A stretch of 64,000 bases of DNA from Sinohyriopsis cumingii (Eukaryota > Mollusca > Bivalvia > Unionida > Unionidae). The notes beneath the pieces are model-generated. The model was not told the origin of the DNA and searched no databases. It was given only the letters and a program-made list of their open reading frames with translations. The stretch lies in contig CM068831.1 in assembly GCA_028554795.2 (NCBI GenBank), forward strand, positions 29,416,159 through 29,480,158, read 5' to 3'. This document shows positions 1-13,082 of this stretch, in pieces. The translations under genes and the position numbers were made by a program. How positions within the stretch are numbered: position 1 is the first letter of the stretch; each line of letters begins with the position of its first letter.

Positions 1-1244
1 TAAACTACGTTGCTTCCCTAATAACGGCTAACTGGATGAATCTGAAAATAATTTATTTTACTTAACTGGGATCGTCTTGACATGTACAACAAAGATCCAG
101 ACATACATTTTATGTCCTTGGCTCCATTTATGTGACAGTAAGAGTAGTTGAAAATGTCAGCATCTTTTATTTGCTGTATTAATTTGCGCGTAGACGTCTC
201 TTTTTGTTCTGCATGAACACTTCAGAACTTAATCACATAAGGACGTACAGCTTTGGTTGACAGAAAAAAAAAAAAAAAACGTTTTCCATATGCAAACCAT
301 GAATGCTAAAGTGACTCAGTAAATCAATACACTTAAACTGGCTTCTTACCGCATGTCTACAGTTCTTTGTTTCTACCATAGTTGACAGGGTTGACGTGTG
401 AGACTATTTCAATGATTTACGAATATTTCCCTTCACAAATTAGCACGTTAAATAATGCGATAAGAATATATGGACCTTTAATTACACGACTTAGAATCTT
501 TGATAGCATATATTCTAATTTGAGCAATTATTTAATCCAATTTAGGTCAAATTACTTTTTCAACTACGTTATATACGATTATTAAAATTTGGTCTAATTT
601 TTTTTTTATATGTTCAGTTCCGTTCTTATTTGAAGTCTATGTTCAGATTTGAAAAGGTCACCTTGTTGTCACCTTGTTAAACAAGTATAAATCTCTGTAG
701 TGAGTTTACCTTCTTGAGCTAACTTACGTTTTCATTGTAGAAAAACAAGATGTAGTGCTGGAATCAGCAACGAGCAAACATAAATCACACTGAAGGCATT
801 TCTAAAAGAAAAACGATTGTTAAGGTGCATACAATGTGAAATAAATATTGTGATTTTGTTGTTCCTCCAAACAATGACAAGTATATTGAAAAAGTCCAAA
901 ACAGCGATATGCAAGCCAAAGAGAAATTAGTTTTGTTTGTTGTTTTGGAGGTTGTTGACCTCATCCTTAATTAACGATAAATATTCATATCTGTAATCAA
1001 TGTAGAAAATCTTATGTCGGTAAATACTCGTTTTCTCATTTTGCTCGATATGATGTATATATAAACGAAAAGGTAATAACGGCATTATATCTTAATTCAA
1101 AGAACACTTTAGATATGCAGACGTATGTCAAAGCTAAGACGCTGTTACTTTTCTGTATTTTACCATATCAGTAAGACTAGGGGGAAGCCTTTATTTTGGA
1201 TCTATCTTCAAGATGATTCTATCCAACGACTAATCGATCTAATC

Positions 1245-1248
<4 letters not shown>
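1..1248. other. Non-coding AT-rich DNA
   Basis: No convincing gene or repeat seen. Short open frames here have no recognisable domain and stop codons are dense on both strands. A 17-A run lies near 264-280. Confidence 0.6.

Positions 1249-1312
<64 letters not shown>
1249..1312. repeat. (TA)n microsatellite
   Basis: About 64 bp of pure AT dinucleotide repeat. It creates an artificial Tyr-Ile open frame that should not be called a gene. Confidence 0.97.
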
Positions 1313-1315
<3 letters not shown>

Positions 1316-2019
1316 CCTTTCTTTATGTGTGTATCGGATGCCAATCACTGTCTCAAAATCGAAAATTTATTTTTATCATTTTGTATATTTATGTTCAATC
1401 TTTCTTTTAAAATCCCTCATCTTAATTTTTTTACACGCTTAGGCAGTTGCAACAAACTTCGTACTGCCACATACATATGTTGACAGTTCAATAACTTCGT
1501 GCTTACCAAACCACGTGTCAGCCTATACGGTAAACAAGATGCTATTCCAAACAAATTACGGTCATCGACCTTCAATTAATACTTCTTTGTTGTAGTCGTC
1601 TTTTTCAATTAGTGGCGGAGATCACTTAATGATACATAATGCCTTTATCTTTCTATATTAACAATGATTGAAAATGAAAAATCACCGATTACAGACGATG
1701 TTGTATGTTAGACTACTTTCTTGACTAAACAAGCATCTTCATTAACAATTCAGCACCGTGTGTACCAATCAAAGATTTATCTCGGTCTTATGTTACTTAT
1801 AATGAAAACGCTCTTATTATAGTCATAGGTCAAAAATTGACATTCTGCAAGACTGTGGACTAGAGGTTTTACGGATTATTAACTTATTCCTGAATTAATA
1901 CTACATGGTAGATACGAATAATACAAATTTTGTCACCAGATCCCAGTATATATAGACGCATTGAGTTTTTATAGGTCATATACATGGCAGACTGTGTTGT
2001 CTTTTCACTGGGTGTAGGA

Positions 2020-2420
2020 TATCGACTTTGCACTTCTCACACTAAAGACAAACATAATGATCTCGACATGGAGTTTAGTTTACAGACTTTGCACTTGTCA
2101 CACTAATGACAAACAGAATGATCTCGACATGGAATTTATTTTACAGATTTTGCACTTGTCACACTAATGACAAACAGAATGATCTCGACATGGAGTTTAT
2201 TTTACAGATTTTGCACTTCTCACACTAAAGACAAACATAATGATCTCGACATGGAGTTTATTTTACAGACTTTGCACTTGTCACACTAATGACAAACAGA
2301 ATGATCTCGACGTTGAATTTATTTTACAGACTTTGCATGTATCACACTAATGACAAACATAATGATCTCGACATGGAGTTGATTTTACAGGCCTTTCATT
2401 TTTCACACTAATAACAAAAA
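2020..2420. repeat. 61-bp tandem repeat (minisatellite)
   Basis: About 6.5 head-to-tail copies of a ~61-bp unit. Each has a TTTGCACTTSTCACACTAAW core followed by GACAAACA.AATGATCTCGAC. Copies differ at a few positions and the last (from ~2391) is the most diverged. There is no palindromic repeat/unique spacer alternation, so this is a minisatellite and not a CRISPR-like array. Confidence 0.93.
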
Positions 2421-4900
2421 GTTCTATCTTGAAACGTAATTTGAACAAGTAGCATGATTTGATCACATCTTCATAGTTTGTTTGCTGACACCACTTCAGT
2501 TTAGATATATTGCCACTGAATCGGAGGCATAATCTGTTTTGCCCGAAACAACAAGCTAGACAGAGCAATATGCTTCAGACTTGCATCATATGTACAGACT
2601 GTAGAGATATAGGAAATACAACTATTTATGAATGAACACGTTTGTAATGCCTGATACAATTCATAACGCTGCTGCGTCAGATTAGTCTTTCATCATCACA
2701 CTGTCTAAAGTAATACTCATTAAAAGTATCATCGTCTTCCAATTTATGTCACAATGTTGGTCATACGAGAACTAAACTCATGTCATACTTCTGGAAACAG
2801 TTGTACTAATTTTGCTCTATTATATAAGGTATACTCACACCCTCCCTCCTCTTTCTCTCTTTCTCTCTGTCTCTCTTTGTATCCATATACATATAAAGAG
2901 TGACAGGAATATAGAGAAAGAGACAGACAGACAGACATAGAGACAGACAGAGAAGAACAAGGACAGAAAGACACTACCAAATAATTTCAGTTATGTACTG
3001 GTACACCAGAGCATATATTTATTTTTCATCATCTCTTTCTGTCCTTTGTCAATATTTACATGAATCGCTAAAAATCAATGAACATACATAAGGTCACGTC
3101 CTATTACGTTGTTCTAATGCAGGACTTTATTTCATCCACTAATAAAGTAAGATGAAACAACTTCAATTTTGTATGATATACCTTTGTTAGCTATCTTCTT
3201 GGGGTGGGGGGTATAATACATAATCATCATTTGACAGGGCGTACCAATGTGCTGTGTTTGCAAACATCCATTTCAAAGAGATGCGGGCAATCCCGCTTAA
3301 CCTCATGGTACAGTTTGATGACAAATAGGATATAAAAAAATTACGCATCCATTGCTTCAACTAGAATTTAAAGCTTTGAAACAAATTGATCTTAGAGACA
3401 TTAACATAAGAAATAAGAGATGAACATTGGGTTCACCATAAAACCAAATTCTTAAATCATACTTGCCGACATGCCATTTTTAATCGGTCCTTTCGTGTGT
3501 CTAATAAGTCAGTGAAGAACCAGATTTGCTAAACAGTCTACGCACGGATCTATAGACTTACCCGACAATCGATTTAGCAATCTCACATTGAATAAAATTT
3601 AGATTGTAAGACACATATTTACCATTTCATTACACAACGAATTACTAAAGCCAACCGCTGATGGTACATTTACAATAATGCCACATCTCTGTAGCGAATT
3701 AATAATTAGAAGCTTCGTTTAGGCAATAATATATCAATACACGTATAAATCGTTTTATTTTAAAATATGATCGACATTTTGCATCTTATAACCTGCGGCT
3801 TTAGATATCGGTGAACGTAATAACAGAAATATAGTAATACTAGTTGTGGTTATTTTTAATGAAGACCAGTTGCCAAACCCTTTCAAATTCAAGTTTATAA
3901 CTATCCAGGCTTCGCAGATAGTTTTGCGACGATATTATATCATACATCTATACATATATTATGTGGTAGTGGAAAGAAAATTGGATTAAGCCACAACCGA
4001 TTATTATGTTAGCATCCTTACTTTATAAGATAACTACGAATCACAAACAGGTAAATTGTTTAGAGAATATTCTTCAAAAACAATGTTAGGGAACTTCATG
4101 GAGGCTTTCGTAAAATTTTAAAGGGACATTCATATGTGCCATCTGCAGCATTAATAAAACGAATGTTTGGGTTGAAATTCAGGCATGGAGCGCACTCTCC
4201 GCCATTGAATGTTTCTGCGTGACTTAATTTAGACTAGGGAACATCATGTAAAAAATAGACTGGTTACATTCATTTTCACTACCCCTACCCCCACCCTTAC
4301 ACCACAAACAGATGTTATGTACGAACCTGATGTAAAAAAAGAGCATTTTCAGAAAATGATAATTCTCAGATGGAGATTTATATAATGTTATTTACATCGA
4401 ATAACATCAGCCTTTAGAGGAATACATTTTACATGTGTTTCAATTAATATTTGAGATTGTTCTAATTTGTCATCATAAGGCGTTCAAATATAATATCAGA
4501 CTAAATTCTTGTGATCAGGGTGAATTCATTAGAGGCATTATCTTCTAGATTATGTCATTGTGATACATCACGACTCTTAGCTTAACAACACTATTCAAGG
4601 TTATTTGTATATCAGCACATCAACATGGAATTAATTTGGAATACCACTCTTTTTCATTCAGAATACTATATACCTTTAGATTTGTAAAATAACTTGTATG
4701 ACTTGGGGAATTTTAGGATTAGTTCACAAACTGTCACTTCATTTAAAGAAAATGTTACAAAACTTATCGTTTTTCACTCAGTTTTGTTACTTAGTTTAAG
4801 ACCATATTGTCGTATCAAGGATAAATGCAATTTACCATTATCCTGCTAAATGTTTCGTCAGATGCATGAATAGGTTGCATGTGAGCCCTAGGTATCATCC
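2421..4900. other. Non-coding DNA, no supported gene
   Basis: Holds a GA/CT-rich low-complexity patch (about 2845-2960) and otherwise unremarkable AT-rich sequence. No conserved coding motif was recognised in any frame. Confidence 0.5.
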
Positions 4901-4917
4901 GATTGTGTTTTCCTATC

Positions 4918-5470
4918 ATTTGACAGGCATGACAAGATCTGCAGTATTTACAAACACCACTTTTAATTTTTGGCCAATAGAAGTAATTCAAGATCTTGTG
5001 AAAAATCGTATCAACCCCTAAGTAGTTTCATGGGCCAGAAGAAGAAGTTCCTGTCTGTGCGATTTTGGACCTATAAATTGATAGTTCACTGACCAATCGT
5101 CACCGTCAGGTAACTCAGGTGGTCTCCATTTTCTCATAAGAATTACATTTAATGAAATAAGAAACAGGTATTTTGAGGCTTCAGTTTCACTAATGACCCT
5201 TTGAAACAAGTAGGAGATCTCAGGATCATTTTCCTGTTCGACGACAAGTGATTGTCGTTTGTCATCCTGATTAGAATTAAGAGAATGATTAGTTAAAAGA
5301 GGAACACAGTGATCAATATTTTTTGATTGACCCAAACAAGGAATGAAAGTGACCTGAACAAAAGCCTGACCAATATGCGCAACATCATTCTCAAGAGCTT
5401 TCTTTGCCATAGCTATAGTAACTGCACAAGCAGGGAATTCTTTTTCAATTGGATCAACTTTCTAATCCAA
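4918..5470 (-). pseudogene. Decayed retroelement integrase N-terminal part (Ty3/gypsy-like)
   Basis: The minus-strand frame 5410-5018 contains LMRKWRPPELPDGDDWSVNY followed by LLLLAHET, the linker that precedes an integrase zinc-binding domain. Reading on past stops in the same direction, about 4990-4918 encodes ILNYFYWPKIKSG and CKYCRSCHACQ, so the His and Cys pairs of an H2C2 domain are visible. The catalytic core is not recognisable beyond this. It lies directly downstream of a protease-like segment and a gag fragment on the same strand, with no reverse transcriptase between, which fits elements whose integrase precedes RT. Clearly dead: several stops and shifts. Confidence 0.75.
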
Positions 5471-5735
5471 ACAAGGCTTGTGAGTTACAATTGATTAACC
5501 ACAACCAACCTTCTGTCCAGCTAGGTCATTGCCTAGCAATAAATGAATGCCCTCAACGGGTAAAGCAGCTGTCATGGGTCCTGAGACTAAGTGTGATGAC
5601 AAATTTACACAATGTAGAGGAACATTAATAAGGCTGCACTATACTCCCTGAATGAGATCACTCTCAGTTGAAGATGACTTCTTAAAAACATGCAAAGTAC
5701 CTGATAATAAAAGACTCAGAAAAACTCCCATGCCC
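5471..5735 (-). pseudogene. Decayed retroelement protease segment
   Basis: The minus-strand translation, broken by stops, contains SLLLSGTLHVFKKSSSTES and, further on, VEGIHLLLGNDLAGQKV. The latter resembles the C-terminal part of retroviral-type aspartic proteases of gypsy elements. The Asp-Thr-Gly active site is not preserved: the place where it is expected reads Gly-Met-Gly. The segment sits between the gag-like piece (6.1-6.35 kb) and the integrase piece (4.9-5.4 kb), the right order for one minus-strand element. Confidence 0.6.
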
Positions 5736-6092
5736 CTTAAAATTTTAATATAGATAGAACTGTCGAATCACTTATAAGTGATATAGATTCAGTGAATGGT
5801 TTATAATTCTCCATCATAAAATCTGTCTAGGGTTTATGCGACCCAAAATGTATTCCTTTCAACACATGACCGTAACTTTGACTTCTTAGAAATAGGAGCA
5901 TTTTGAATAGGTCTGTCTGAATTATTTTGCTTATTTTTCAACGTGTAGCAATCACAAATAACTTGTCATTTCTTCTTGCAATATTTACGTGTAGGCAGAT
6001 ATAAGGCTTTCTGGTCTATGATATAAGAAACGTGATTTTTAAAAGATGTATCAAACTGAAATTTAGAAGGGCTTATATTAGGCTGAAATACT

Positions 6093-6352
6093 TTTTTACC
6101 AGACAACAGCTGAGTGGAAGACTTGAACTTTATGAGCTAAGGAATACTCGTCAGCAGTACGAACATCATTTTCTAAAGGTTCAACCTTATGTCCATCAAG
6201 ATAAGGCCTACTTTCACTTTGAACACAGTTCTTGAACTCTTCAAGTAATACGAGTTCTATGATAATTTCTAAATCTGTATTAACCTTTTGAGGAGAGTAC
6301 CACCAATCAAACTGTCGTGTTTTTCCCATGCAAAGTCGACATAGGTCTGGTC
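6093..6352 (-). pseudogene. Decayed retroelement gag fragment
   Basis: The frame 6329-6096 encodes FDWWYSPQKV...LVLLEEFKNCV...LDGHKVEPLENDV...ADEYSLAHK. This pattern (aromatic start, then LEEFKNC and a HKxExxxxA-DEY helix) is typical of the SCAN-like capsid domain in gypsy-type Gag. It is upstream, in transcription sense, of the protease and integrase pieces at 4.9-5.7 kb. No zinc knuckle was found intact. The single open stretch is too short for a working Gag. Confidence 0.68.
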
Positions 6353-6489
6353 AGTTGAATTTCTAGATTTCCCAGATCCTTGTCGATATGCCTCGGGTAC
6401 CGACTCGTAACCGTTCAAGATATAGTCCATAACCACATCATAATCAATAACATGTTCCTCTATCTTTCCTCCTTATCTAATTGCATCTG

Positions 6490-7140
6490 TAAGTAAACAG
6501 TGGGGGAGTGCATTTAGCTGGAGATCATTTTAATCTAAGTTGAAATTCTGTTTTATTCATTTTCGTTTTACATATGGATGTCTTTCCTATTTTTCCAATT
6601 GCATTCTCCTCACTCTTTGCTCTGTCTAATTTCATTTGCATTCACTTTTGATCTCTCCTCTTTCTGCAATAACATTTTCCTCTATTTTTACTCCTTATCT
6701 AATTGCATCTGTAAGTAAACATTGTAATAATATAGATCAATACTTTATTGTCCACTTCAAAAGTTTAGCAATTTTCTCAAAATGAAATGATATTGATGTA
6801 CTTCAATTTGCAGAAAAGGGGGTACTAACATGACAGTTCTTAAAACATTAAAAGTGGGGGAGTGCATTTAGCTTGAGATCATTTTAACCTAAGTTGAAAT
6901 TCTATTTTATTTATTTTCGGTTTACATATGCATGTCTTTCCTATTTGTCCAACTGGATTCTCCTCACTCTTTCCTCTAATTTTATTTGCATTCATTTTTG
7001 CACTCTTCTATTTCTGCAATAACATTTTCCTCTATCTTTCCTCCTTATCTAATTGCTTATGTTTCTCCTCTTTCTTCAATTGTATTCTCCTCTCTCTTTC
7101 GTCATTATCTTATTGTATTTGTTTCTCCTCTTTCTGAAGT
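6490..7140. repeat. Direct repeat, possible LTR fragments
   Basis: A block of about 210-280 bp beginning AGTGGGGGAGTGCATTTAGC occurs at ~6498-6720 and again at ~6853-7140 in direct orientation. Both copies contain ATTTTCSKTTTACATATGSATG and CTGCAATAACATTTTCCTCT. The purine run followed by TG at each start resembles a polypurine tract plus LTR 5' end for a plus-strand element. The retroelement fragments just to the left are on the opposite strand, so the two may be unrelated. Confidence 0.55.
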
Positions 7141-9454
7141 TCAAGTTTTATTCACTATAATTCCATTTTGTTTTTAGTTTTAGCTCCTTCACTTTTACGT
7201 TAGAATCTGATACAGTCTTACTAAACAAAACCAAAACACTTTTATCCATTACATTCGTTTTCACCAATTATTAGACAAATATATGTTTTCTTGCTTCGTT
7301 AAAGAAACTTTTACCTTAGAAAGATAAAAGTTTCTGGAAAACTGAATGGATCAATCTTTTCTCAAAGATTCTAACTGCACATTGGTAGGATTTGAAATTA
7401 AGATCTCCACTTTGCATGACATTGTAAAAGTTTGCTGATTTCACTAAAGATATCAAAAATCTGAAATAATATTTGGGATTTAAAAATTCCGAAACTAGAG
7501 GAAAATTAAATTTCAAAAAGTGTTCTGAAATAGTTTAGCAAAATTGCTGTCCCTAGAACGAGCGCAAAAATTTTCTATGCTCTCAAAATAACTAATAGAA
7601 AAGAGTGAAGACATCAAGCTTTGTAAACTTAAACAAGTATATATTTCCCTATAATACAAAGTGAAAAATGAAACACAAAAGGACTTACAGTATTGCGAAT
7701 TCAATCCAAAAATAATCATAGAATTCAAGACACAAGTCCTAGTAATAAAAAGACATGAACAAAGCTCAGTTCAAGTACCGAAGAGATCCAGAATTGGAGA
7801 CGATGACGTGTCTGTTATAACATGCGAAGTGCTGATATGACAACAGTCTCTTGTTGAATCACATCAATGTTATTTTATGTTTGAACTCATTATAAATTCC
7901 GTTGAATGTATTTATCCAAGAAGTTTGTCAGATCACTTTAGTATTTCCAGAGAAAATAATCACTTGATTTCGATATCTGGAAGAAAATAAAATTCATCCC
8001 AAACTGTTCACAAAATAATGTAACTTAAAGTGTTAGATTTTAAAGCACAACTGGTACAATCCTCAGAGTCACAAGATAATAGTTTTCTGTTTGACCTCAG
8101 GTCACAATTAGCATTTTCTAAAAACAACCATTACAAAATGGAAAAAAATCTTATAGATGATCTAATGAGCCTTGTTTATTTACAGCTCAATAACACAGTT
8201 CACTTATGAATCTCCAAAGTCTTGACCTGATTAACATATTTAATCATTCTGTGTTTACCTGAAACATAATCCTGATAATAAGCTCATAAACATCGAGAAA
8301 AATGAGAATATTATTAGTTATTTAAATAAATGAAATAAATTTATTTAAAAAGATGTCAATCAGGTCAAGGAGAAATGAATTTAATTTTGGACAAGGTCAA
8401 GTCCAGCATACAATTTCACATTATCTTAACATGTAAAATGTTATAAAAAAAACAGACAAACAATTAAATTAAATATACTGAACACTCGTTAGATTGTTCC
8501 GTTGAATATAATGTGTTCTCGGTATACAGAGTAGTGTTTGCTGGAAATGTTATGTCGTGTTGATTTATCAATAACTAAAAGCCTACGTACTAAGCACGTG
8601 TATCTGTATATTGGCCAATTATTCTCACTTCAACAATCATTTCAATTATCACAACAATATTCAAAAATTACGTCCATTATATTTATAGCCCGCCACATAT
8701 ATGATCACTTATACATTCATATATTGTCAACCAACTTACAAACATTTTAGGAAAACAAGTCTGCAGAGCGTCTTATCAGGCTAATTTTAGCACAAATGAA
8801 CTGAACATGGTCTAAGTAACTAAATATTATCTTCAAGATATTAATAATTGTATCACATATTTTCCCCTGTCCCATTTTGATGGTGCAAAGTGTCGTTTTA
8901 AAACATTGAAATGACAATAGTGGGTCTAACTGATAAAGATAACGATTCTTAACAAAATGAAACCTTTCTATGTTAGGCGTGTTATATAATCGTAATTATT
9001 CTAAATGTCTTAATCAACACTGCGCGTCGTCTGTTATGGTTGAAAATTTTAAATATTTAAACATAGCGTTCAATTGTTTGTTTTTTTTTAGAAAAATAAT
9101 TCAAAACGATATGAAACTCTTTGGTTTTTTTTATTTTTCCCCCAAAATAATCATGTCCATAAAGAACTATAACTGGTAATAAAACAATTAATAACAATTT
9201 CATAATCATGTGTAATCTATTAGTCACAAGCAGCTTCGTTACGTTTTCGAAGATCTGTACCTCATATATTATATCAAATTTGTATGTAACTTTAATTCAT
9301 CTTGAGTTCACAATCAATTACGGGTTAGAGGGGTTTGTTTTTCTATGACATGTACATAATGTGCATGGTGTGCTCAAGTTTCAATTTTAAATTACTAGCT
9401 TTTTACCCTTTTTGTCTCTGCATTTTTCACAGTACTTCAGATACGAAATATTTT
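7141..9454. other. Non-coding DNA, no supported gene
   Basis: No domain, repeat family or RNA gene was recognised. Short frames on both strands look random. Confidence 0.5.
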
Positions 9455-9702
9455 CGGGGCCCCTAGAAGCAGAGTGGTTTAAAGCTCTCACCGTTACGGA
9501 TTAATGCCATCTCACCTCTGTAGACGTCGGTTTGAGTCTCGGGCTCGGCCAGTGTGTGTACGTATGAAAGCTTAGATTCCACTAGGTCCGTGGTTCTGTC
9601 TTGGGTTTTCCGCGGTTCTTCCTTCACCAGTTATACTGGCCGCCATGTATAACTTATCTTGTGCTAAAAAAAATGGCGTTAAACACCACAACAGCAACAA
9701 AA
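9455..9702 (+). mobile_element. tRNA-derived SINE, family B
   Basis: Begins GGGGCCCCTAGAAGCAGAGTGG with an A-box-like GTGGTTTAAAGC and continues to a B-box-like GGTTTGAGTCTCG. The body carries GGTTCTGTCTTGGGTTTTCC and ACTGGCCGCCATGTATA and ends in an A-rich tail (AACACCACAACAGCAACAAA). The same body occurs on the minus strand at 13.79-14.04 kb and as a fragment at 33.9-34.05 kb. Confidence 0.85.
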
Positions 9703-9907
9703 AGTATTGTCATATTTCATGAGCTTATGTGGTAACATAAGGTATTTAATGCATATCGTCTTACATTCGTTTACAGCTGTTACTTAAGAACCCAGACGAC
9801 ACCTCTTCGTTGTCAAAAGAGAAAAGCAGATGTTGTAAGGCTTTAGTAGCTATTTAAAGATAATTATTTTTGTTACAATTAGACATACCTTTCTCTTTCG
9901 ATAGTGT

Positions 9908-9910
<3 letters not shown>

Positions 9911-9984
<74 letters not shown>

Positions 9985-9990
9985 ATATAA
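9911..9990. repeat. (TA)n microsatellite
   Basis: About 80 bp of alternating AT with one interruption near 9971. Confidence 0.96.
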
Positions 9991-10679
9991 GAGTTCTTAT
10001 CGATCTGAGTTTCATGACGATGTGAAAGTGCGTCAGAATGATATTTAATTCTTGTCATTAGTACAATTCAGATGTCAGGCGAATCCGTACGCAGGTGGTG
10101 CAGAAATCCATATTATACTATATGCAGTATCATTAGCCAGTGAATTAGTCAGATATCAAAGCAACAGGAATAATTTAGCACTTGGACTGGTATTAAATTT
10201 CAATATCCTTTTACAGAGAGTTTCTTGCAATGGCACATTTTCCTCGCAGAAAATAGGTTCGTAGACTTCAACAATCAATACAAAATACACTGACGCGATC
10301 ATCAATTATAAATATCCGTTATCTTGTATATTAAAGGTGTTTTTTTATGAGATTATTTTTCTTCTAATTCAGTATTTAGAATGTTATATCAAAATTTATT
10401 GTATTATATACACGGATGTTTTTAAAAAAAATACACGCATTATGATAACACGAAGCAATTGAGACGACAGCTATTCTGTTGGTTTACGTCATAATTTCAA
10501 GCCAAAGAACGAAGCACCACATGGTAGACTAATTCAAAAACTTAGAGGTCATATTAATATTTCACTCAGTATTGCACTTACGCTTAGGGAGAAAACAACA
10601 CCGTTGTTCTCTGCGTAAACCTTTGCTCGTGTGGTCTTAGTACAGTTTCTTCAGAGTCTATTGCAGTCATGACAATGTC

Positions 10680-10815
10680 AACAAAAACTGAATCTTTAGC
10701 CAAAGTATCAAAGGCAATGTCAAGTTAAAAGTAGAGAAAATATTATCTTTAGCCAGAGCTTCAAAGCCAATGTCAAGAGAAAGCTATCTTTAGCCAGAGC
10801 TTCAAAGGTAGTTTT
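10680..10815. repeat. Short imperfect tandem repeat
   Basis: The phrase TCTTTAGCCARAGYWTCAAA recurs about three times at a ~50-bp period. The last copy abuts the 14-bp target duplication of the SINE to its right. Confidence 0.7.
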
Positions 10816-11143
10816 AAGTGTGTGTGTGTGTGTGTGTAATTAGGATTTTAAACATAGCCTTAATAATTTTTTGTCATATTGCTACGGTTTCTGCAGTGTG
10901 GCACTTTATAGTGATGTCTAGCTCCAGGGTATCATGCTGCTGACATGTAGTATGATGTCCCACCCAGTCACATTATCCTGACACCAGGCCGACCAGCCCT
11001 AACACTGACCTCTTAATGATGTGCGCCTACCGAGGCAGATGTTAGTACTATTTTGTAAGTCTTTGGTATGACTCGGTTGGGGTTCGAACCCACGACCTTC
11101 CGCTTCTGACGAGAATGCTCTATCCACTAGGCCACTGGGGCGG
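10816..11143 (-). mobile_element. tRNA-derived SINE, family A, with target-site duplication
   Basis: On the minus strand it starts with a tRNA-like head (GGCCTAGTGGATAGAGC; B-box-like GGGTTCGAACCCC), then a body with GGTCGGCCTGG and ATAATGTGACTGGG, and ends in a (TG)n/(CA)n tail. The 14-bp TCAAAGGTAGTTTT flanks it exactly at 10802-10815 and 11144-11157, which fixes the ends and shows insertion by target-primed retroposition. Same family as 18989-19312. Confidence 0.93.
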
Positions 11144-11157
11144 TCAAAGGTAGTTTT

Positions 11158-12730
11158 GACTTAATGGTATTGACATATTATATTTAATCTCATTAATTTA
11201 GTGGGTTTTTTTATTGTTTCTTCGAAGCTATTTCAAAACTAATCATCTACGCTGCCTCGTGGGAACACTGAATGCCTTCGCATAAAAGGACAAACAGATT
11301 TTGTAAGGAAAAGCTTTCACTTCTTTGCTGCTAAAAGCCTGGCACAAATATGATATATTTCAAAACTGTTCTTCACAAGACGCAGAAATCGTTAAAACAT
11401 GAACGCCCATCCTAATTTTACAGAACGTCACTTGCTAATTACTATCTTGTTTTGTTCATGGACTCATACCATGTCAGTAATGTACCTTGTAAAAATAATG
11501 GAACACACCCAAAATATGAATTTTAGCACCAGCATCGCTATGTTTTTCCACTAGCGTGAATCATTATAAATAATTAAAAATACTGGTTAATAAATAGATA
11601 TGCACATACAATACGAACCATTCACTCAATACATCATAATGTAGATTTCATAATTTCAGTTCTACCTGATCTTGTTTTAATATTACAACATATGCGGAGC
11701 TACAAGATATTTTCCCATAAATATAAGATAAAGACGTATGTTTTTCAGCGCCTAAACCTTTAGGGTTTTGTCATTATTTGGAGCTGTAGCAACATGATTT
11801 AGGATTGCATCATACGAGTACATACCAGTTTTATATATAGACGAATATTATCAAGTAATACTCTCTTTGCGAGTGAGTATTTAAGTTCGTGATATAATTC
11901 ATCACGTTCTATCAACAAATTAGATTTTCACACGCGTTGATCTAGCCTAATGTGCATCAAAAATATGTTGTTCCTGTCTCATATGTTATGTCATTAAGAG
12001 GGTGGAACTGCTGTTTTGACTTTCGTGAAATATGATCTATTATGGAACACTTGTTCTGGCTGCATAAGTTAAAGATTCTTACTAAACAGAATATATCGGC
12101 CTGTTGTTCTTGAAAGGTGCACAGATCATAAATTAGTTTGATGCCCAAATTAGACTTTATCCACACATGCAGTATGATGTTTATGTATAAATAGATGTTC
12201 ACCGCAGGAAAATACAATGCATGGTAATTGTATGTCATGCCTTGTAAGCTGATAGCTTAATTGACAAAGCCATTTTGATTTATCAAGTCTAATAATATGT
12301 AAATATTCTCCATGCGGATCTATTTCTAACACAACATCAATGCGATTTAAGGCGATTCTGCATGTCTTAACGTAACCCAAGGGATCATGGAGATTTGCAG
12401 TGAATGTGGGCTTTGGATCGGAACATAACCTAATGCATCAATGCAATTTGAAGTGATTGTCCATGCATGGGGTTTTATATATACAATGCAGATGATTATT
12501 TCCACAAAAAATAACTTCATTGGATAAATACAGCAAGAAAAGCAAAACAAATGACATGGAGAAAAACAATTATGATGAAAATGAAATAGTGATGACTGGA
12601 CACTGGGCAATAGCAGAGCCAGTTAGGAACCAAGGTCCCCAAGTTGTCTTCGCACGGAAGCAATGTATCAAGCGAACAAAACGGATCAAAGAAATATCAC
12701 CGAATGATGTTTTCTCCGAGAAACAAATGC
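11158..12730. other. Non-coding DNA, no supported gene
   Basis: No repeat or domain recognised. Overlapping open frames at 11957-12610 on the minus strand have no recognisable motif. Confidence 0.5.
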
Positions 12731-12734
12731 TACA

Positions 12735-13082
12735 AACCGCTCATGGTCTAAGTGGTTCGATCGACCGCCTCGGATGCGGGAGGTCGCGGAATCGTTCTTC
12801 TGCCGAGTCATACGAAGACTTATATAAATGTTATTATCATCTGCCTCGCTTGGCGCTCATCGTTAAGAGGTTAGTGTTAGGACTGGTCGGCCTGGCGTGC
12901 GAATAATATGATTGGGTGTATACATGATGCTACATGTGTGCGGGAATATGCCCCGGTGCTAGACATCACTATAAACTGTCTCACTGAAAACATCGTAGCA
13001 ATGTGACGAATTTTTTTTAAAGCTAGGTTTAAATTTCTAATCGCAGACAGACAAACAGACAGACATACAAGCACAAACAAGA
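12735..13082 (+). mobile_element. tRNA-derived SINE, family A
   Basis: The head AACCGCTCATGGTCTAAGTG and the body phrases CCTCGCTTGGCGCTCAT, AAGAGGTTAGTGTTAG and GGTCGGCCTGG match the family A copies at 10.8 and 19.0 kb. The B box is diverged. It ends in a (CAGA)n/(CAAA)n-like tail. Part of an apparent 128-codon frame at 12520-12906 is made from this SINE. Confidence 0.88.

Noticed and set aside
1125..1442. 105-codon frame with a long Tyr-Ile run
   Set aside because: It is a (TA)n microsatellite read through; the same artefact occurs at 15.4, 17.5, 28.4, 33.8 and 45.6 kb.
2020..2420. Regular repeats suggesting a CRISPR-like array
   Set aside because: The units are contiguous 61-bp copies without distinct spacers, and the context is a eukaryotic nuclear genome.
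12520..12906. 128-codon open frame
   Set aside because: Its second half lies in a family A SINE and the first half has no recognisable domain.
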